From positions 1 to 54,304 of the forward strand of contig CAZNLR010000036.1 in the NCBI GenBank assembly GCA_964574215.1: a stretch of DNA of 54,304 bases. The letters are read 5' to 3'. The translations under genes were made by a program, and so were the position numbers. Shown piece after piece: positions 23,875-33,699 of the stretch. Positions within the stretch are counted from its first letter, which is position 1, and each line of letters begins with the position of its first letter. The notes below the pieces were generated by a model. The model was given only the letters and a program-made list of their open reading frames with translations. It did no database searches and was not told where the DNA came from. This stretch comes from GCA-2725625 sp964574215 (GTDB lineage Bacteria; Pseudomonadota; Alphaproteobacteria; Rhodospirillales; UBA2165).

Positions 23875-25119
23875 TCACCTGTAATCGACAAGGTGATCTT
23901 CCAGCGATTCTAAGGATACCTCTTTTTGATCCCCGGAATCCATATCTCTTACGGTTCCGACATTTTTCGTCAATTCATCCTCGCCCAACAGGATGGCGGC
24001 GCAGGCGTTGACGTTATTCGCCCGCTTCATGCGTTTTTTAAGATTGCCCGAATAGCCGAGATCGACGTGATAGCCTTTGCTGCGGAGACGTTCGGTAATC
24101 ACCATGGCCTCGCCTTCCGCCTCGCCGCCGACGGGGATGACGGCGATGGGGCGTTTGGATTCCGCGTCCTCGGCCAGCAATAGAGAGAGGCGTTCAACGC
24201 CCGCCGCCCAGCCGGTGCCCGGCGTCGCCGGACCGCCCATTTGACCGATCAATCCGTCATAACGTCCGCCCGCCAGTACGGCGCTCTGGGCGCCCAGCTG
24301 GTCGGTGGTGAATTCGAACGCCGTATGACAGTAATAGTCGAGGCCCCGGACAAGCTTCGGATTATGCTCGAACGCGATATCCAGTTTACTCAGGCCCCCG
24401 GTGAGCGCTTCGAAAAATTCCCGGGATTCCCCGTTGAGACTATCCTGCAACAGCGGCGCCTCGGCGACGATGGCCTGATCGCTTTCGTCTTTGGAATCGA
24501 GAATGCGAAGGGGATTCTTGGTCAACCGATCGAGACTGTCCTTCGACAAGCCGTCCCGGTGTTTTTCCAGATAGGCGACCAGCTTGTCCCGATAGGCGGC
24601 CCGGCTTTCGCTATCGCCAAGGCTATTGAGTTCCAGTGTAACTTTATCCGAGAGCCCCAACTCGCCAAGAATTTGCGCCGCCAGGGAGATGATTTCTACA
24701 TCGCCCAAGGGCTTGGCGACGCCCAGCAGTTCGGCACCCACCTGCCGGAACTGGCGGCGGCGGCCCTTTTGGGGGCGTTCATAGCGGAACATCGGTCCCC
24801 GGTAAAAAAATTTGAGCGGCAAGTCCTGTTGCAGACCGTTGGAGATGAAGGCCCGTGCAACCCCGGCGGTGCCCTCGGGACGCAAGGTAATGGACTCGCC
24901 GCCCCGGTCCTCGAAACTGTACATCTCCTTGGTAACGATGTCCGAGGTGTCGCCCAGCGTCCGGGCAAACACGTCGGTAAATTCAAAGATCGGGGTGGTG
25001 ATCTCGCCGTAACCATAGCGCTCGGCGACGCTGTGGGCGGTTTGTTCCACGCGGCGGTACTGTCGATGTTCTTCCGGGAGGACATCCTGAGTGCCACGGA
25101 CAGGCTTTAAAGACGGCAT
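23875..25119 (-). CDS. hisS: Histidine-tRNA ligase
   Basis: The 414-residue class II synthetase has PVRGTQDVLP (motif-1 region start), FYRGPMFRYERPQKGRRRQF (motif 2, about 106-125), the histidine-specific LVRGLDYYCHTAFE (about 255-268) and GWAAGVERL (motif 3, about 305-313), then the anticodon-binding domain. It charges tRNA-His. It lies 34 bases upstream of the hemA-like start and 132 bases after the RodZ-like gene. The ispG gene often found between these two in related genomes is absent here (recalled pattern, not tested). Confidence 0.96.
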   Translation of the reverse strand: MPSLKPVRGTQDVLPEEHRQYRRVEQTAHSVAERYGYGEITTPIFEFTDVFARTLGDTSDIVTKEMYSFEDRGGESITLRPEGTAGVARAFISNGLQQDLPLKFFYRGPMFRYERPQKGRRRQFRQVGAELLGVAKPLGDVEIISLAAQILGELGLSDKVTLELNSLGDSESRAAYRDKLVAYLEKHRDGLSKDSLDRLTKNPLRILDSKDESDQAIVAEAPLLQDSLNGESREFFEALTGGLSKLDIAFEHNPKLVRGLDYYCHTAFEFTTDQLGAQSAVLAGGRYDGLIGQMGGPATPGTGWAAGVERLSLLLAEDAESKRPIAVIPVGGEAEGEAMVITERLRSKGYHVDLGYSGNLKKRMKRANNVNACAAILLGEDELTKNVGTVRDMDSGDQKEVSLESLEDHLVDYR

Positions 25120-25251
25120 GATCTTATGGTTTCCAGTTACTTTTATTCGTCAGTTACCGTTCGGAAGGCGCGTCAAACAGCCCTATACCGCCGCCCGTTC
25201 CAGTCGTTCGCTAAATCGGATGAATAATTGAAATTCGGAAAAAAGGGCCGG

Positions 25252-26715
25252 TCATTCACTTACCGCCGTACCGTCACGCAATTTTACCGCTTCCAATATG
25301 ACATTTCGGCGAACCGCGCCAACGGGACCAATCGAAGGAACGAGTTTGCCATCAACCAAAATTTCCAACGCACCGGCATTACCCGTCAATAGGGTCAGAC
25401 CCGACCGGTTGGGGACGTCATAGCTGTCGCCCTGCTTCAACAATTTGGTCATGATCAATTGGTTGGCGGCGCCGTCCCGCACTTGAATATAACTGTCATT
25501 TTTGGCCCGCAGGGTAATCCGGGAGACGGCGGTATCTTCTGTAGCGCTGGTTTGAGATTGATCACTTTGGCCGGCGATTTGATCAGTTGCCGGCTCCGTG
25601 GGAACAGCGGCAACTTCTTGCGGCGCTACCGGTGATGCAGCCGGTTGATCGGTCTGGGTAGTATCGGCTTCCGGTGTATCAGCCTGTGCTGCTGGCGTCT
25701 GGTCGGTCTCCGTCGTAACGGTCGGTTCGCTGGGAGAATTCGCCGGCGCGGAAGCTTCTTGCGTAGCCGGGCTCGTTTCCTGTGGAGCACTGGCTTGCTG
25801 TTCGCCCTCCATTGGGTCCGTCGCCGGTTCCGGATCGGTAATATCGGGCTCCGTGACGGACGGATTTTCTACCGGTGTATTCGCGGCTGATTCCTGTGTC
25901 AATTCAGTATTGGAAACCGCCGCGGATTGAGTTGCGGAACTGTCCTCTACCGGCGTTGATTCAGACGTTACCGGCTGAGTTGCTTCGGTATTTGTCGTTT
26001 CCGAAGCTGCGTTTTCGCCTGTCGACGCATCTTCAACAAAAGGCGATTGAGCGCTCGCTGGTTCGGTGGTTTGAATTTGCGGCGTATGAATTTGGGCACC
26101 CGTATCGGCTTCGGGTTCATCCGATTTGACTGAGCCGCCAGTAATTTCGGGAGCCGGTGCGGCCACGGCCGCATTTACCTGGATTTTATCCGCAGGCGCT
26201 GAACCGTCTTTTGCCGCCTCGCCGGCGGCTTGGTCCTGTCCGGCCAGCGGCGCCAGATTTTCGGGTACGGGCGGCACGGCTTCGGTGACGAAAATATCCT
26301 TGGTCGAGGCAAGGTACCAACTGCCGTATCCAATGGCCGCAATAACCAATCCAACCATGACGATGGCGCCGCCCGGAATACCGTTTTCGGGCACCAGGGA
26401 GGGAAACGTCAGGTTCGATTTGATTTCCGGTTCTTCGACTTCGACCTTGAAGCGGCGCACCACTTCTTCGCCATCAAGACCCATATGTTCGGCATAGGCG
26501 CGAATAAAGCCGACTGCATAAATGGTGCCGGGGAGCTCATCGTAGCGGCCGTCTTCGATCGCCTCCATATAAACCTGGCGAATGCGCAAGTTTTTGGCGA
26601 CGTCTCTTAGTTCCTCGTTACGGCGCAAACGGGAAGCGCGCAGCAAGCTGCCGACGCTGGTTTGAGCACCGTTCTCGCTACCGATATCCATCGAAGGCGG
26701 TAAATTCGCGTTCAT
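25252..26715 (-). CDS. RodZ-like helix-turn-helix membrane protein (DUF4115)
   Basis: The 487-residue protein has a cytoplasmic Cro/C1-like helix-turn-helix (about 20-95, GSLLRASRLRRNEEL and GTIYAVGFIRAYAEHMGLD), one transmembrane helix (about 114-138), a long Thr/Ser/Ala/Pro/Glu/Gln-rich periplasmic linker of about 240 residues (about 150-395) and a C-terminal DUF4115 beta domain (about 398-475). This is the RodZ architecture, which links MreB to the cell-wall elongation machinery. The linker is longer than in E. coli RodZ and is compositionally repetitive. Confidence 0.85.
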   Translation of the reverse strand: MNANLPPSMDIGSENGAQTSVGSLLRASRLRRNEELRDVAKNLRIRQVYMEAIEDGRYDELPGTIYAVGFIRAYAEHMGLDGEEVVRRFKVEVEEPEIKSNLTFPSLVPENGIPGGAIVMVGLVIAAIGYGSWYLASTKDIFVTEAVPPVPENLAPLAGQDQAAGEAAKDGSAPADKIQVNAAVAAPAPEITGGSVKSDEPEADTGAQIHTPQIQTTEPASAQSPFVEDASTGENAASETTNTEATQPVTSESTPVEDSSATQSAAVSNTELTQESAANTPVENPSVTEPDITDPEPATDPMEGEQQASAPQETSPATQEASAPANSPSEPTVTTETDQTPAAQADTPEADTTQTDQPAASPVAPQEVAAVPTEPATDQIAGQSDQSQTSATEDTAVSRITLRAKNDSYIQVRDGAANQLIMTKLLKQGDSYDVPNRSGLTLLTGNAGALEILVDGKLVPSIGPVGAVRRNVILEAVKLRDGTAVSE

Positions 26716-26949
26716 CCATTACCATCCCAGGTTTACTCACGAATCCCTTCCGCTACCCCATTTTATTCGATTGCCCGTATCAGTATCCAAAGGCGAATCC
26801 AGCGAGGCGGCAAAAAGGAAATTAATCCTAGATATCAAGTATTTCCACTATAAAAGTAAATTTACATTTAAATTCTAAATGTCTCAAGTTTCTTTTGAAA
26901 TTCTGGCCATCTAAATTTCGGTGATATATCAAAGGGAAAACCCGAATTC

Positions 26950-29220
26950 TTAAATCATGACTCCATGATCCAGGGCGAACTGGCGCAGTTTTTCCCTGAT
27001 ACTGTGTTCGGGTGCATCGCGCAATGAATCGAGATACCGCTTTAAGTCACTGGCCGAAAGGCTTCTGATCATGGATTTTATGGGCCCCACCGATGATGGC
27101 GCCATGGAGAGGGAGTGAAATCCCAGTCCCACCAGGGCCATGGCGTCTAGGGGCCGGCCCGCCATTTCACCGCACAAGCTGATATCTTTACCGGCTGCCT
27201 CACATTTCTCGACCATATCCCGGAGAAAGGCGAGCGCCGCCGCCGACAACGGATCATAGCGGTCGGCCAGCCTGGGACTGCCGCGGTCGCTGGCGAAGAG
27301 GAACTGGAACAGGTCATTGCTGCCGATGGAGATAAAATCCACCCGTTCGAGCAGCGCCGGCATCTGGTAGGCCAGTGCAGGAACTTCCACCATTGAGCCG
27401 ATCCTAAGCTTGCGCGGGAGATCCCGTCCCTTTTTTTCCGCACGGGCGAGCTCGGTGTCTAAAAGTTTCCTGGCGGCGTCGAATTCGGCGACCTCGGTGA
27501 TCATCGGATACATGATGGTGAGGTTTCGTCCTTTGGCCGCCCGGATCAGGGCCCGCAATTGATGGCGCATGAGCACGGGGCGGTCGAGGGCGACCCGAAT
27601 GGCCCGCCACCCCATGGCGGGGTTTTCCTCGCCCGAGGTGTCCCAGTAGGGCAATCCTTTGTCGCCGCCGATATCGAGGGTCCGGAAAACCACCGGTTTG
27701 CCGCCCGACTGATCGATAACATCCTGATAAAGCTCGGCTTGCCGGTCGACATCGGGAAAATCCCGGCTATCCATGAAAGGAATTTCGGTCCGGTACAAAC
27801 CGATACCGTCAGCGCCGGTATCCAGCAAGCTGGGTAGATCGGCCAGCAATCCGGCATTGATGTTCAAAGACACCCGGACCCCGTCTTTGGTTTCCGCCGG
27901 CACGTCGCGCAGCGACGCATAGGCCGCCATGCGCTGAGCCCGGACGGTCAGGGTCTCGGTAAAGTTTTGCAAAACGTCCTCGGCCGGGCGGATATGAATT
28001 TGGGCGTTGTCGCCGTCCACGACGAGGGTGTCCAAAGGTTCCACCTTATCCAGCAGGTCGGCGGCCCGACCGACCACCGGAATATCGAGGGCGCGGGCGA
28101 CAATGGCCACGTGGGTGGTGGCCGAACCTTCCTCCAGCACCAATCCCTTCAAGCGGGAGCGGTCATAGTCGAGCAGTTCCGCCGGCCCCATATTGCGGGC
28201 GACCAGGATGATGCTGTCCGGCAGGTCCCGATTGTCGGTTTCTTGTTCGCGGCCGATGAGGTGTTGCAGCAGCCGGTTGGCGAGATCATCGAAATCCAAC
28301 ATCCGTTCGCGGAGATAGCGGTCGGTCTGCTGGCGGAAGCGGGCGCGCGTGTCGCTCCTCACCTTTTGGACGGCGGCCTCGGCCGTCAATCCGCCATCGA
28401 TGGCCTCGCCGATGCGGGACAGCCAGCCGGCGTCCTCGGCGAACATCTTGTAGGCTTCCAGGACGTCACGGTGTTCGCCGCCGCTGGCGACGTCGCTGGC
28501 TTCGAGCATCTGGTCGATGGCGCCGTGCATTTCGGCCACGGCATGGGCGAGCCGCGCCTGCTCGGCCTCCGGGTTGTCGCCGACGAGTTTCATTATGGGG
28601 ACGTGAGGTTCGTGACGCACCGCTTCGCCGATGGCCAGGCCGCCGTTCAGACGCACACCGGTCAAGCTGACGGGCAGCAATGAGGCGCCGTCGACGGCCA
28701 GCCTTTCATCCGTACTGATAAGACCGCCGCCGGCAATCAGTTCGGCGGTCACCATGGCGATGGTCTCGAGGGTTTCGACTTCCTCTTCGGTATAGTGCCG
28801 CTGGGTCCGGTTCTGAACCGCCAGCACGCCGGTTACCCGGCCATCGCGCAAAATGGGAACCCCGGCCAGGGACTGGAAAATATCTTCACCCGTTTCCGGC
28901 CGGTAGACGAACACGGGATGGTTTTGGGCGTCCGCCAGCGCCAAAGGCCTGGCCTGAGCCGCGATCATGCCGATCAGGCCCTCGCCGATGCTGAGCCGCG
29001 TGTTGTGAATGGCTTCCTTGGCCAGTCCGGTGGCGGCAAACAATTCCAGGATTTCGCCGGCACGCAGGACATAGACCGAACACACCTCCGCCACCAGATC
29101 GGTGGCGATGATGGTAACGATCTGATTCAGGCGTTCCTGGGCGCTGCCTTCGCCCGCCATGACGTCGCGCAGGCGCGCCAGCAGCCTCCGTGATCCCGTC
29201 ATATTAGGTAATCGCGCCAT
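26950..29220 (-). CDS. ptsP: Phosphoenolpyruvate-protein phosphotransferase PtsP (EI-Ntr)
   Basis: The 756-residue protein has an N-terminal GAF domain (about 15-155), then the EI modules: PEP-utiliser N-terminal domain, the phospho-His swivel GSATTHVAIVARAL (His near 374) and the PEP-binding barrel with GADGIGLYRTEI, GSNDLFQF and LCGEMAGRP (catalytic Cys near 692). It starts the nitrogen phosphotransferase relay (to NPr and EIIA-Ntr, not in this window). It lies 108 bases downstream of lysC, same strand, a common alphaproteobacterial arrangement. Confidence 0.95.
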   Translation of the reverse strand: MARLPNMTGSRRLLARLRDVMAGEGSAQERLNQIVTIIATDLVAEVCSVYVLRAGEILELFAATGLAKEAIHNTRLSIGEGLIGMIAAQARPLALADAQNHPVFVYRPETGEDIFQSLAGVPILRDGRVTGVLAVQNRTQRHYTEEEVETLETIAMVTAELIAGGGLISTDERLAVDGASLLPVSLTGVRLNGGLAIGEAVRHEPHVPIMKLVGDNPEAEQARLAHAVAEMHGAIDQMLEASDVASGGEHRDVLEAYKMFAEDAGWLSRIGEAIDGGLTAEAAVQKVRSDTRARFRQQTDRYLRERMLDFDDLANRLLQHLIGREQETDNRDLPDSIILVARNMGPAELLDYDRSRLKGLVLEEGSATTHVAIVARALDIPVVGRAADLLDKVEPLDTLVVDGDNAQIHIRPAEDVLQNFTETLTVRAQRMAAYASLRDVPAETKDGVRVSLNINAGLLADLPSLLDTGADGIGLYRTEIPFMDSRDFPDVDRQAELYQDVIDQSGGKPVVFRTLDIGGDKGLPYWDTSGEENPAMGWRAIRVALDRPVLMRHQLRALIRAAKGRNLTIMYPMITEVAEFDAARKLLDTELARAEKKGRDLPRKLRIGSMVEVPALAYQMPALLERVDFISIGSNDLFQFLFASDRGSPRLADRYDPLSAAALAFLRDMVEKCEAAGKDISLCGEMAGRPLDAMALVGLGFHSLSMAPSSVGPIKSMIRSLSASDLKRYLDSLRDAPEHSIREKLRQFALDHGVMI

Positions 29221-29328
29221 TCCTCCAGGCCCCGATATTATCCACTAGTTATATGCCTCAAATTTAGAAGAGGCCGCCGCCGCCGCAAGAGCGGTAGGTT
29301 CCGACTCCGTCATCGTGAACGGTGAAAA

Positions 29329-30549
29329 TTAGTCGGCATCCAGCCCATAGGCGGTATGTAAAGCGCGCACCGCCAATTCAGTGTATTCCTCGGCGACGAG
29401 AACGCTGACTTTGATTTCAGACGTTGAAATCACCTGAATGTTGATACCCTTCTCGGCTAAAGCCGTGAACATCTGCTGCGCCACGCCCGCATGGCTCCGC
29501 ATGCCGACGCCGACCACGGAAATTTTAACCACGCTGGGATCGGCGAGGATTTCCCCGATGCCGATGGCATCGCGGTTTTTCTCCAATATGTCCACCGCCG
29601 TATCCAGATCACCGGTTCCCACGGTAAAGGTCAGGTCTGTGGTATCGCCGTCTTCCGAGACGTTCTGCACGATCATATCCACGTTGACACTGGAATCCGC
29701 CAGCGGTCCAAATATGCCCGCCGCAACACCGGGCCGGTCAGCGACCCGCAACAGGGTAATTTTGGCTTCGTCACGGCTGTGAGAAATACCACTTACGACT
29801 TGCTGTTCCACAATTTCATCCTCGCTTACGACAAAAGTTCCGGGATCGTCCACGAAGGCCGATCTCACCTGGAGCCGCACTCTGTGATTCATGGCGAGCT
29901 CGACCGAGCGGGTCTGCAGGACCTTGGAGCCCAGTGACGCCATCTCCAACATTTCCTCATAGGTAATTTTGTCTAGTTTTCGGGCCTTGGTAACGATCCG
30001 CGGATCGCTGGTATAAATCCCGTCGACATCGGTATAGATGTCGCACCAGTCCGCTTTTAAGGCGCCGGCCATGGCCACCGCCGTCAAATCGGAACCGCCC
30101 CGGCCGAGGGTGGTGACCCGGTTGGCGGAACTAATACCCTGGAAACCCGGTATGACGGCGATTTCTCCCGCAGCCAGCCGTTTTTCCAATTCCCCGCAAT
30201 CAATCGCGGTGACGCGCGCTTTGCCATGAATGTCGTCGGTTAATATGGGAACCTGCCAGCCCAGCCAGGAGCGCGCCTGGATGCCCAAATCCTGAATGGC
30301 CAGCGCCATCAGTCCGGCGTTCGATTGCTCGCCGGAAGATACCACCACATCATATTCGCGGGCGTCGAACAGGCTGCCCATTTGGTCCACCAATTCGACC
30401 AAATTGTTGGTGACACCGGCCATCGCCGAAACCACCACGACCACTTCGTGGCCCTGATCATGTTCCGCCTTGGCGCGGAGTGCGGCCTGCTTGATCCGCT
30501 CCACATCGGCGACCGACGTGCCGCCGAATTTTTGAACAACTCGTGCCAT
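29329..30549 (-). CDS. lysC: Aspartate kinase
   Basis: The 406-residue protein has the kinase domain (1-245) opening with VQKFGGTSVAD and containing GRGGSDLTAVA and TDVDGIYTSDPR, then two C-terminal ACT domains (about 265-400) for feedback by lysine and/or threonine. It catalyses the first step to lysine, threonine and methionine. The ATG start 30549 fits the family N-terminus. It is divergent from ubiG across a 207-base gap, whose minus strand carries a hairpin with a U-run about 90 bases before the start. Confidence 0.96.
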   Translation of the reverse strand: MARVVQKFGGTSVADVERIKQAALRAKAEHDQGHEVVVVVSAMAGVTNNLVELVDQMGSLFDAREYDVVVSSGEQSNAGLMALAIQDLGIQARSWLGWQVPILTDDIHGKARVTAIDCGELEKRLAAGEIAVIPGFQGISSANRVTTLGRGGSDLTAVAMAGALKADWCDIYTDVDGIYTSDPRIVTKARKLDKITYEEMLEMASLGSKVLQTRSVELAMNHRVRLQVRSAFVDDPGTFVVSEDEIVEQQVVSGISHSRDEAKITLLRVADRPGVAAGIFGPLADSSVNVDMIVQNVSEDGDTTDLTFTVGTGDLDTAVDILEKNRDAIGIGEILADPSVVKISVVGVGMRSHAGVAQQMFTALAEKGINIQVISTSEIKVSVLVAEEYTELAVRALHTAYGLDAD

Positions 30550-30635
30550 TGCTGTGCGCCACTATTGAAAGCCGGTCTATTTCCTTTAACCCTGTCATCA
30601 TTCAGTGACGGGTCAGATAACCGGCTGAACCAATT

Positions 30636-30667
30636 AAAAAAAATTGCCGTCCCGGTTGCCGCCGGGC
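30636..30667 (-). other. Hairpin plus U-run in the lysC leader
   Basis: On the minus strand CCCGG-CGGCAA-CCGGG (30651-30666) is followed, after ACGGCAA-type bases that partly extend the stem, by eight U residues (30636-30643). Nothing is transcribed into it except the lysC leader, so it may be an attenuator. No leader peptide rich in Lys, Thr or Met was found. Confidence 0.35.
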
Positions 30668-30756
30668 AGGCAGGCGTATACATACTCTTTCTACCCCCTC
30701 TTTTGCAAGTAAGGGGGCGCGATAAGGGCAATTGATAGGTAGCGGTCAAGGAATTG

Positions 30757-31533
30757 ATGGAACATTCAAACTCAGGACCGGACGCTGGTGCCGAAACGGG
30801 CAAAGGAACGGCATCGGCGCGGGAAATCGAACATTTTGCCGATCTCGCCGAAGCCTGGTGGGACCCGGAGGGCGATTTCAAGGCTCTGCATCGCATCAAC
30901 CCGCTTCGCCTGACCTATATCCGCGATCAGATTTGCCGGCATTTCGAACGCGATACGGCGGATTTGACGTCCTTGTCTGATCTGGAAATCATCGATGTGG
31001 GATGCGGCGGCGGTCTTTTGTGTGAGCCGATGGCCCGCTTGGGCGCCAACGTAACGGGGCTCGACGCCACACCGGGCAGTATCGATATCGCCCGGCATCA
31101 TGCTGGACAAATGGGCCTTGATATCGATTACCAGGTGGGTTTGCCTGAAGAATTTGCCGAGCGCGGACAAAAATTTGATGTGGTGCTAAATATCGAAGTT
31201 ATCGAACACGTCAACGATATCGACACCTTCATGGCAGCTTGCGGCGCTTTGGTGCGGCCGGGCGGGCTGATGCTCGGCGCGACGCTGAACCGGACGGTGA
31301 AATCCCTGGCCTTGGCGAAAATCGGCGCTGAATATGTTCTGCGTTTGGTGCCGCCGGGCACCCATGACTGGCTGAAGTTCGTCAAACCGTCCGAATTTAC
31401 CGCCCATCTCCGGCAGGCCGGACTGGAAGTCAAAGATTTAACCGGATTGAACTTTGATCCTTTGTCCGGCGACTGGCTGCTCGGCGGTGATCTCGATATA
31501 AATTATTTGATATGCGCGGCTCGGCCCGTTTGA
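30757..31533 (+). CDS. ubiG: 3-demethylubiquinol / polyprenyl-hydroxybenzoate O-methyltransferase UbiG
   Basis: The 258-residue class I SAM methyltransferase has the UbiG-specific opening EIEHFADLAEAWWDPEG (about 28-44), FKALHRINPLRL (46-57), SAM motif I in IDVGCGGGLLCEP and the post-motif NIEVIEHV. It performs both O-methylations in ubiquinone synthesis. ATG 30757 is used; AAGGA lies only four bases upstream, and a TTG at 30754 is adjacent. Convergent with DUF1178. Confidence 0.95.
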   Translation: MEHSNSGPDAGAETGKGTASAREIEHFADLAEAWWDPEGDFKALHRINPLRLTYIRDQICRHFERDTADLTSLSDLEIIDVGCGGGLLCEPMARLGANVTGLDATPGSIDIARHHAGQMGLDIDYQVGLPEEFAERGQKFDVVLNIEVIEHVNDIDTFMAACGALVRPGGLMLGATLNRTVKSLALAKIGAEYVLRLVPPGTHDWLKFVKPSEFTAHLRQAGLEVKDLTGLNFDPLSGDWLLGGDLDINYLICAARPV

Positions 31534-31572
31534 CCGGGGCCTGCAAAAAAATCTGGTAAAAATAAACTGGGA

Positions 31573-31998
31573 TTAGGAGTTCTTGCGGTTCCGGCCGGGC
31601 AGGGGGAGAACGTCTATTTCCTCTTCAATAAGGTCGCTGACTTCCTCGCCAGTGGCTTCGCCGTAGATACCGCGTTCATCGGCGTCCCCGTAATGGATGG
31701 CGCGCGCTTCGTCGGCGAACTTATCACCCACATAATCGCAATTTTCTTCCACGTGTTCCTGGATCTTGTTGACGGCCTTCAAAATCTGTTCGGCGACTTC
31801 CTTGGCGCGTTCTTCGCCATTTTCTTTTTTAACCGAACTCGACAAGCGGGGCGCCATGGGAGCCTTACCGATACTGGTATCGGAGCAGACCGGACATTCC
31901 ACATCACCGCGCTTGGCCTGCTTATCGTAAGTGGCGCTGTCGCGGAACCAGGCTTCAAAATTATGCCCGTTCGAACAGTTGAGTTCATAGAGGATCAT
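31573..31998 (-). CDS. DUF1178 family protein
   Basis: The 141-residue protein begins MILYELNCSNGHNFEAWF; the longer frame to 32121 adds an implausible N-terminus and is rejected. A Cys-x4-His/Cys...CPVC pattern (Cys8, His12, CPVC near 35-38) suggests a small zinc-ribbon. The C-terminal half is acidic and helical (EHVEENCDYVGDKFADEARAIHYG is conserved in the family, about 75-98). DUF1178 is widespread in proteobacteria and normally adjoins the nitrilase and grxC genes. Function unknown. Confidence 0.88.
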   Translation of the reverse strand: MILYELNCSNGHNFEAWFRDSATYDKQAKRGDVECPVCSDTSIGKAPMAPRLSSSVKKENGEERAKEVAEQILKAVNKIQEHVEENCDYVGDKFADEARAIHYGDADERGIYGEATGEEVSDLIEEEIDVLPLPGRNRKNS

Positions 31999-32282
31999 AT
32001 TAAATCCAGTAATTACGGCTAAATCATCCGATCTTTCAGCTTGGGAAAGACGATCACTATAGTAAATCAGACATATTGCCAAGTCCAAGCTTATCGGGTT
32101 TTCGCATCTATACGTTAACATTTAGCGAATCGGGAGAGTACTTCGCCGAAAACAATTGGTCGTTTTTGTCAGGTGCTGTTGTCGGCATTGACCAACAAGG
32201 CTCTGTTGATATTGACCCGTAAGCCGTAAACTTCCTCTCCCAGGTGGGTTTCAAGATAATTGTCATAAAAAATTGTGAGAAA

Positions 32283-32801
32283 ATGCCAAAGCAATCGAAT
32301 CAATGGGTTGAAAATTATTCCCAGCATGTCCCGAAAAACGGCCCCGTTCTCGACCTTGCTTGTGGCAGCGGACGTCATGGACGGCTATTTTTAGAGCTCG
32401 GTCATCCGGTGACTTTTGCTGATCGGAATGTTTCCGGCCTTGCCGATCTTACTGGTATCGCCAACGTAACGATGGTTGAAACCGATTTGGAAAATGGCAT
32501 TCCGTGGCCTCCCGAACTGTCGGGAAAATTGTTTGCCGGTATCGTGGTCGTCAATTACCTGTACCGGCCTCTATTTCCCAGATTGTACGATTCTCTTACC
32601 GAGGGCGGTGTTTTGATCTACCAGACCTTTGCCCAGGGGAACGAAAAATATGGCCGGCCCAAAAATCCCGACTTCCTTCTGCGGGACAATGAATTGCTGG
32701 ATTATTTCGGACCGAAAATGGAGGTGATCGAATTCGAACAAGGGTTGTTTTATGAACCGGATCCGGCGGTCATCCAGAGAATTTGCGCCCGAAAATCCTG
32801 A
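32283..32801 (+). CDS. Class I SAM-dependent methyltransferase (TehB-like)
   Basis: The 172-residue protein has WVENYSQHVPKNGPVLDLACGSGRHG with SAM motif I in LDLACGSG (about 22-29), acidic TFADRN after strand two, and IVVVNYLYRPLF as the post-motif region. It is short, like tellurite-resistance TehB or thiopurine-type methyltransferases. ATG 32283 is chosen over an upstream GTG 32244; neither has a clear ribosome site. It is oppositely oriented to its DUF1178 and nitrilase neighbours. Substrate unknown. Confidence 0.8.
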   Translation: MPKQSNQWVENYSQHVPKNGPVLDLACGSGRHGRLFLELGHPVTFADRNVSGLADLTGIANVTMVETDLENGIPWPPELSGKLFAGIVVVNYLYRPLFPRLYDSLTEGGVLIYQTFAQGNEKYGRPKNPDFLLRDNELLDYFGPKMEVIEFEQGLFYEPDPAVIQRICARKS

Positions 32802-32815
32802 CAGCGCCGGATACG

Positions 32816-33664
32816 TTAATTTATCGGGCCGGCAATATCGATTTTACGGTCATGGCTCAGCGACGGAATTTTTCCGCGGGCTTTGTCCACATCGGCAGGA
32901 TTTATCTTGGCAGTGATCACACCGACCTCTTTACCTCCATCGGCCAGAACTTCGCCCCAAGGACCGATGATCAAGGAATGTCCATAGGTCTCCCGTCCTT
33001 CGGCGTGGTGGCCGGTTTGCGCCGCCGCAATGACAAAACACCCGGTTTCTATCGCCCGGGCGCGCAGCAGAACATGCCAATGGGCTTCGCCGGTCGTTTT
33101 GGTAAAGGCGGACGGAATGGTCAACATGGTGGCGCCCGCTTGGGCCAGCGCCCGGTACATATAGGCAAAGCGCAGATCGTAGCAAATGGTCAGACCCAAT
33201 GACCCCCACGGAAAATCAGCAATGACGCCGGTATTGCCCGGTGTATAGGTGGCGGATTCCCGGTAGGTCTCGCCGCCATCCAAATCGACATCGAACATAT
33301 GAATTTTATCGTAGGTGGCTGCGACGGCGCCGTCGGGGCCGAACAGGTAGCACCGGTTGACGATTGCACTGGCGTTATCCGGGTTACCGTCTTTGATCGC
33401 CAGAGTGCCGCCCAATATCCATTTACCGTTATCCCGGGCCAGTTCCTCAAACATGGGCAGGAAGGGATGATCGGCCTCCGAAGGTGCCTCCGCCAGCAGG
33501 CGGTCCCGATCCGGTTCCAGCATGCTGACACATTCGGGAAGAGTGATGAAATCCGCACCCAATTCGACGGCCTGCGAAACCAGGTCGCGAACGACAGGCA
33601 GGTTTTCACCGATGGATCGTTTGGCGTTGGTCTGAATACAGGCGGCGGTAAAAGCTGAGTTCAT
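32816..33664 (-). CDS. Nitrilase-superfamily carbon-nitrogen hydrolase (Nit1-like)
   Basis: The 282-residue protein has the Glu-Lys-Cys triad: Glu in ITLPECVSM, Lys in YDKIHMFD and Cys in LTICYDLRF. The combination DKIHMFD and RFAYMYRALAQAGA fits the Nit1 subgroup, which hydrolyses deaminated glutathione. ATG 33664 has AAAGG seven bases upstream, while ATG 33685 has none, so the shorter form is chosen. It follows grxC by 35 bases on the same strand, fitting a thiol-metabolism link. Confidence 0.88.
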   Translation of the reverse strand: MNSAFTAACIQTNAKRSIGENLPVVRDLVSQAVELGADFITLPECVSMLEPDRDRLLAEAPSEADHPFLPMFEELARDNGKWILGGTLAIKDGNPDNASAIVNRCYLFGPDGAVAATYDKIHMFDVDLDGGETYRESATYTPGNTGVIADFPWGSLGLTICYDLRFAYMYRALAQAGATMLTIPSAFTKTTGEAHWHVLLRARAIETGCFVIAAAQTGHHAEGRETYGHSLIIGPWGEVLADGGKEVGVITAKINPADVDKARGKIPSLSHDRKIDIAGPIN

Positions 33665-33699
33665 GGCGGCGCCTTTTAAATCCATTGGAGCGAAACGAC

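Noticed and set aside
30550..30756. Lysine riboswitch or leader peptide before lysC
   Set aside because: No conserved riboswitch pattern and no short Lys/Thr/Met-rich ORF seen; only the hairpin is supported.
31999..32121. N-terminal extension of the DUF1178 gene
   Set aside because: Family proteins begin at MILYEL; the extra 41 codons have no family similarity and enter the promoter region.
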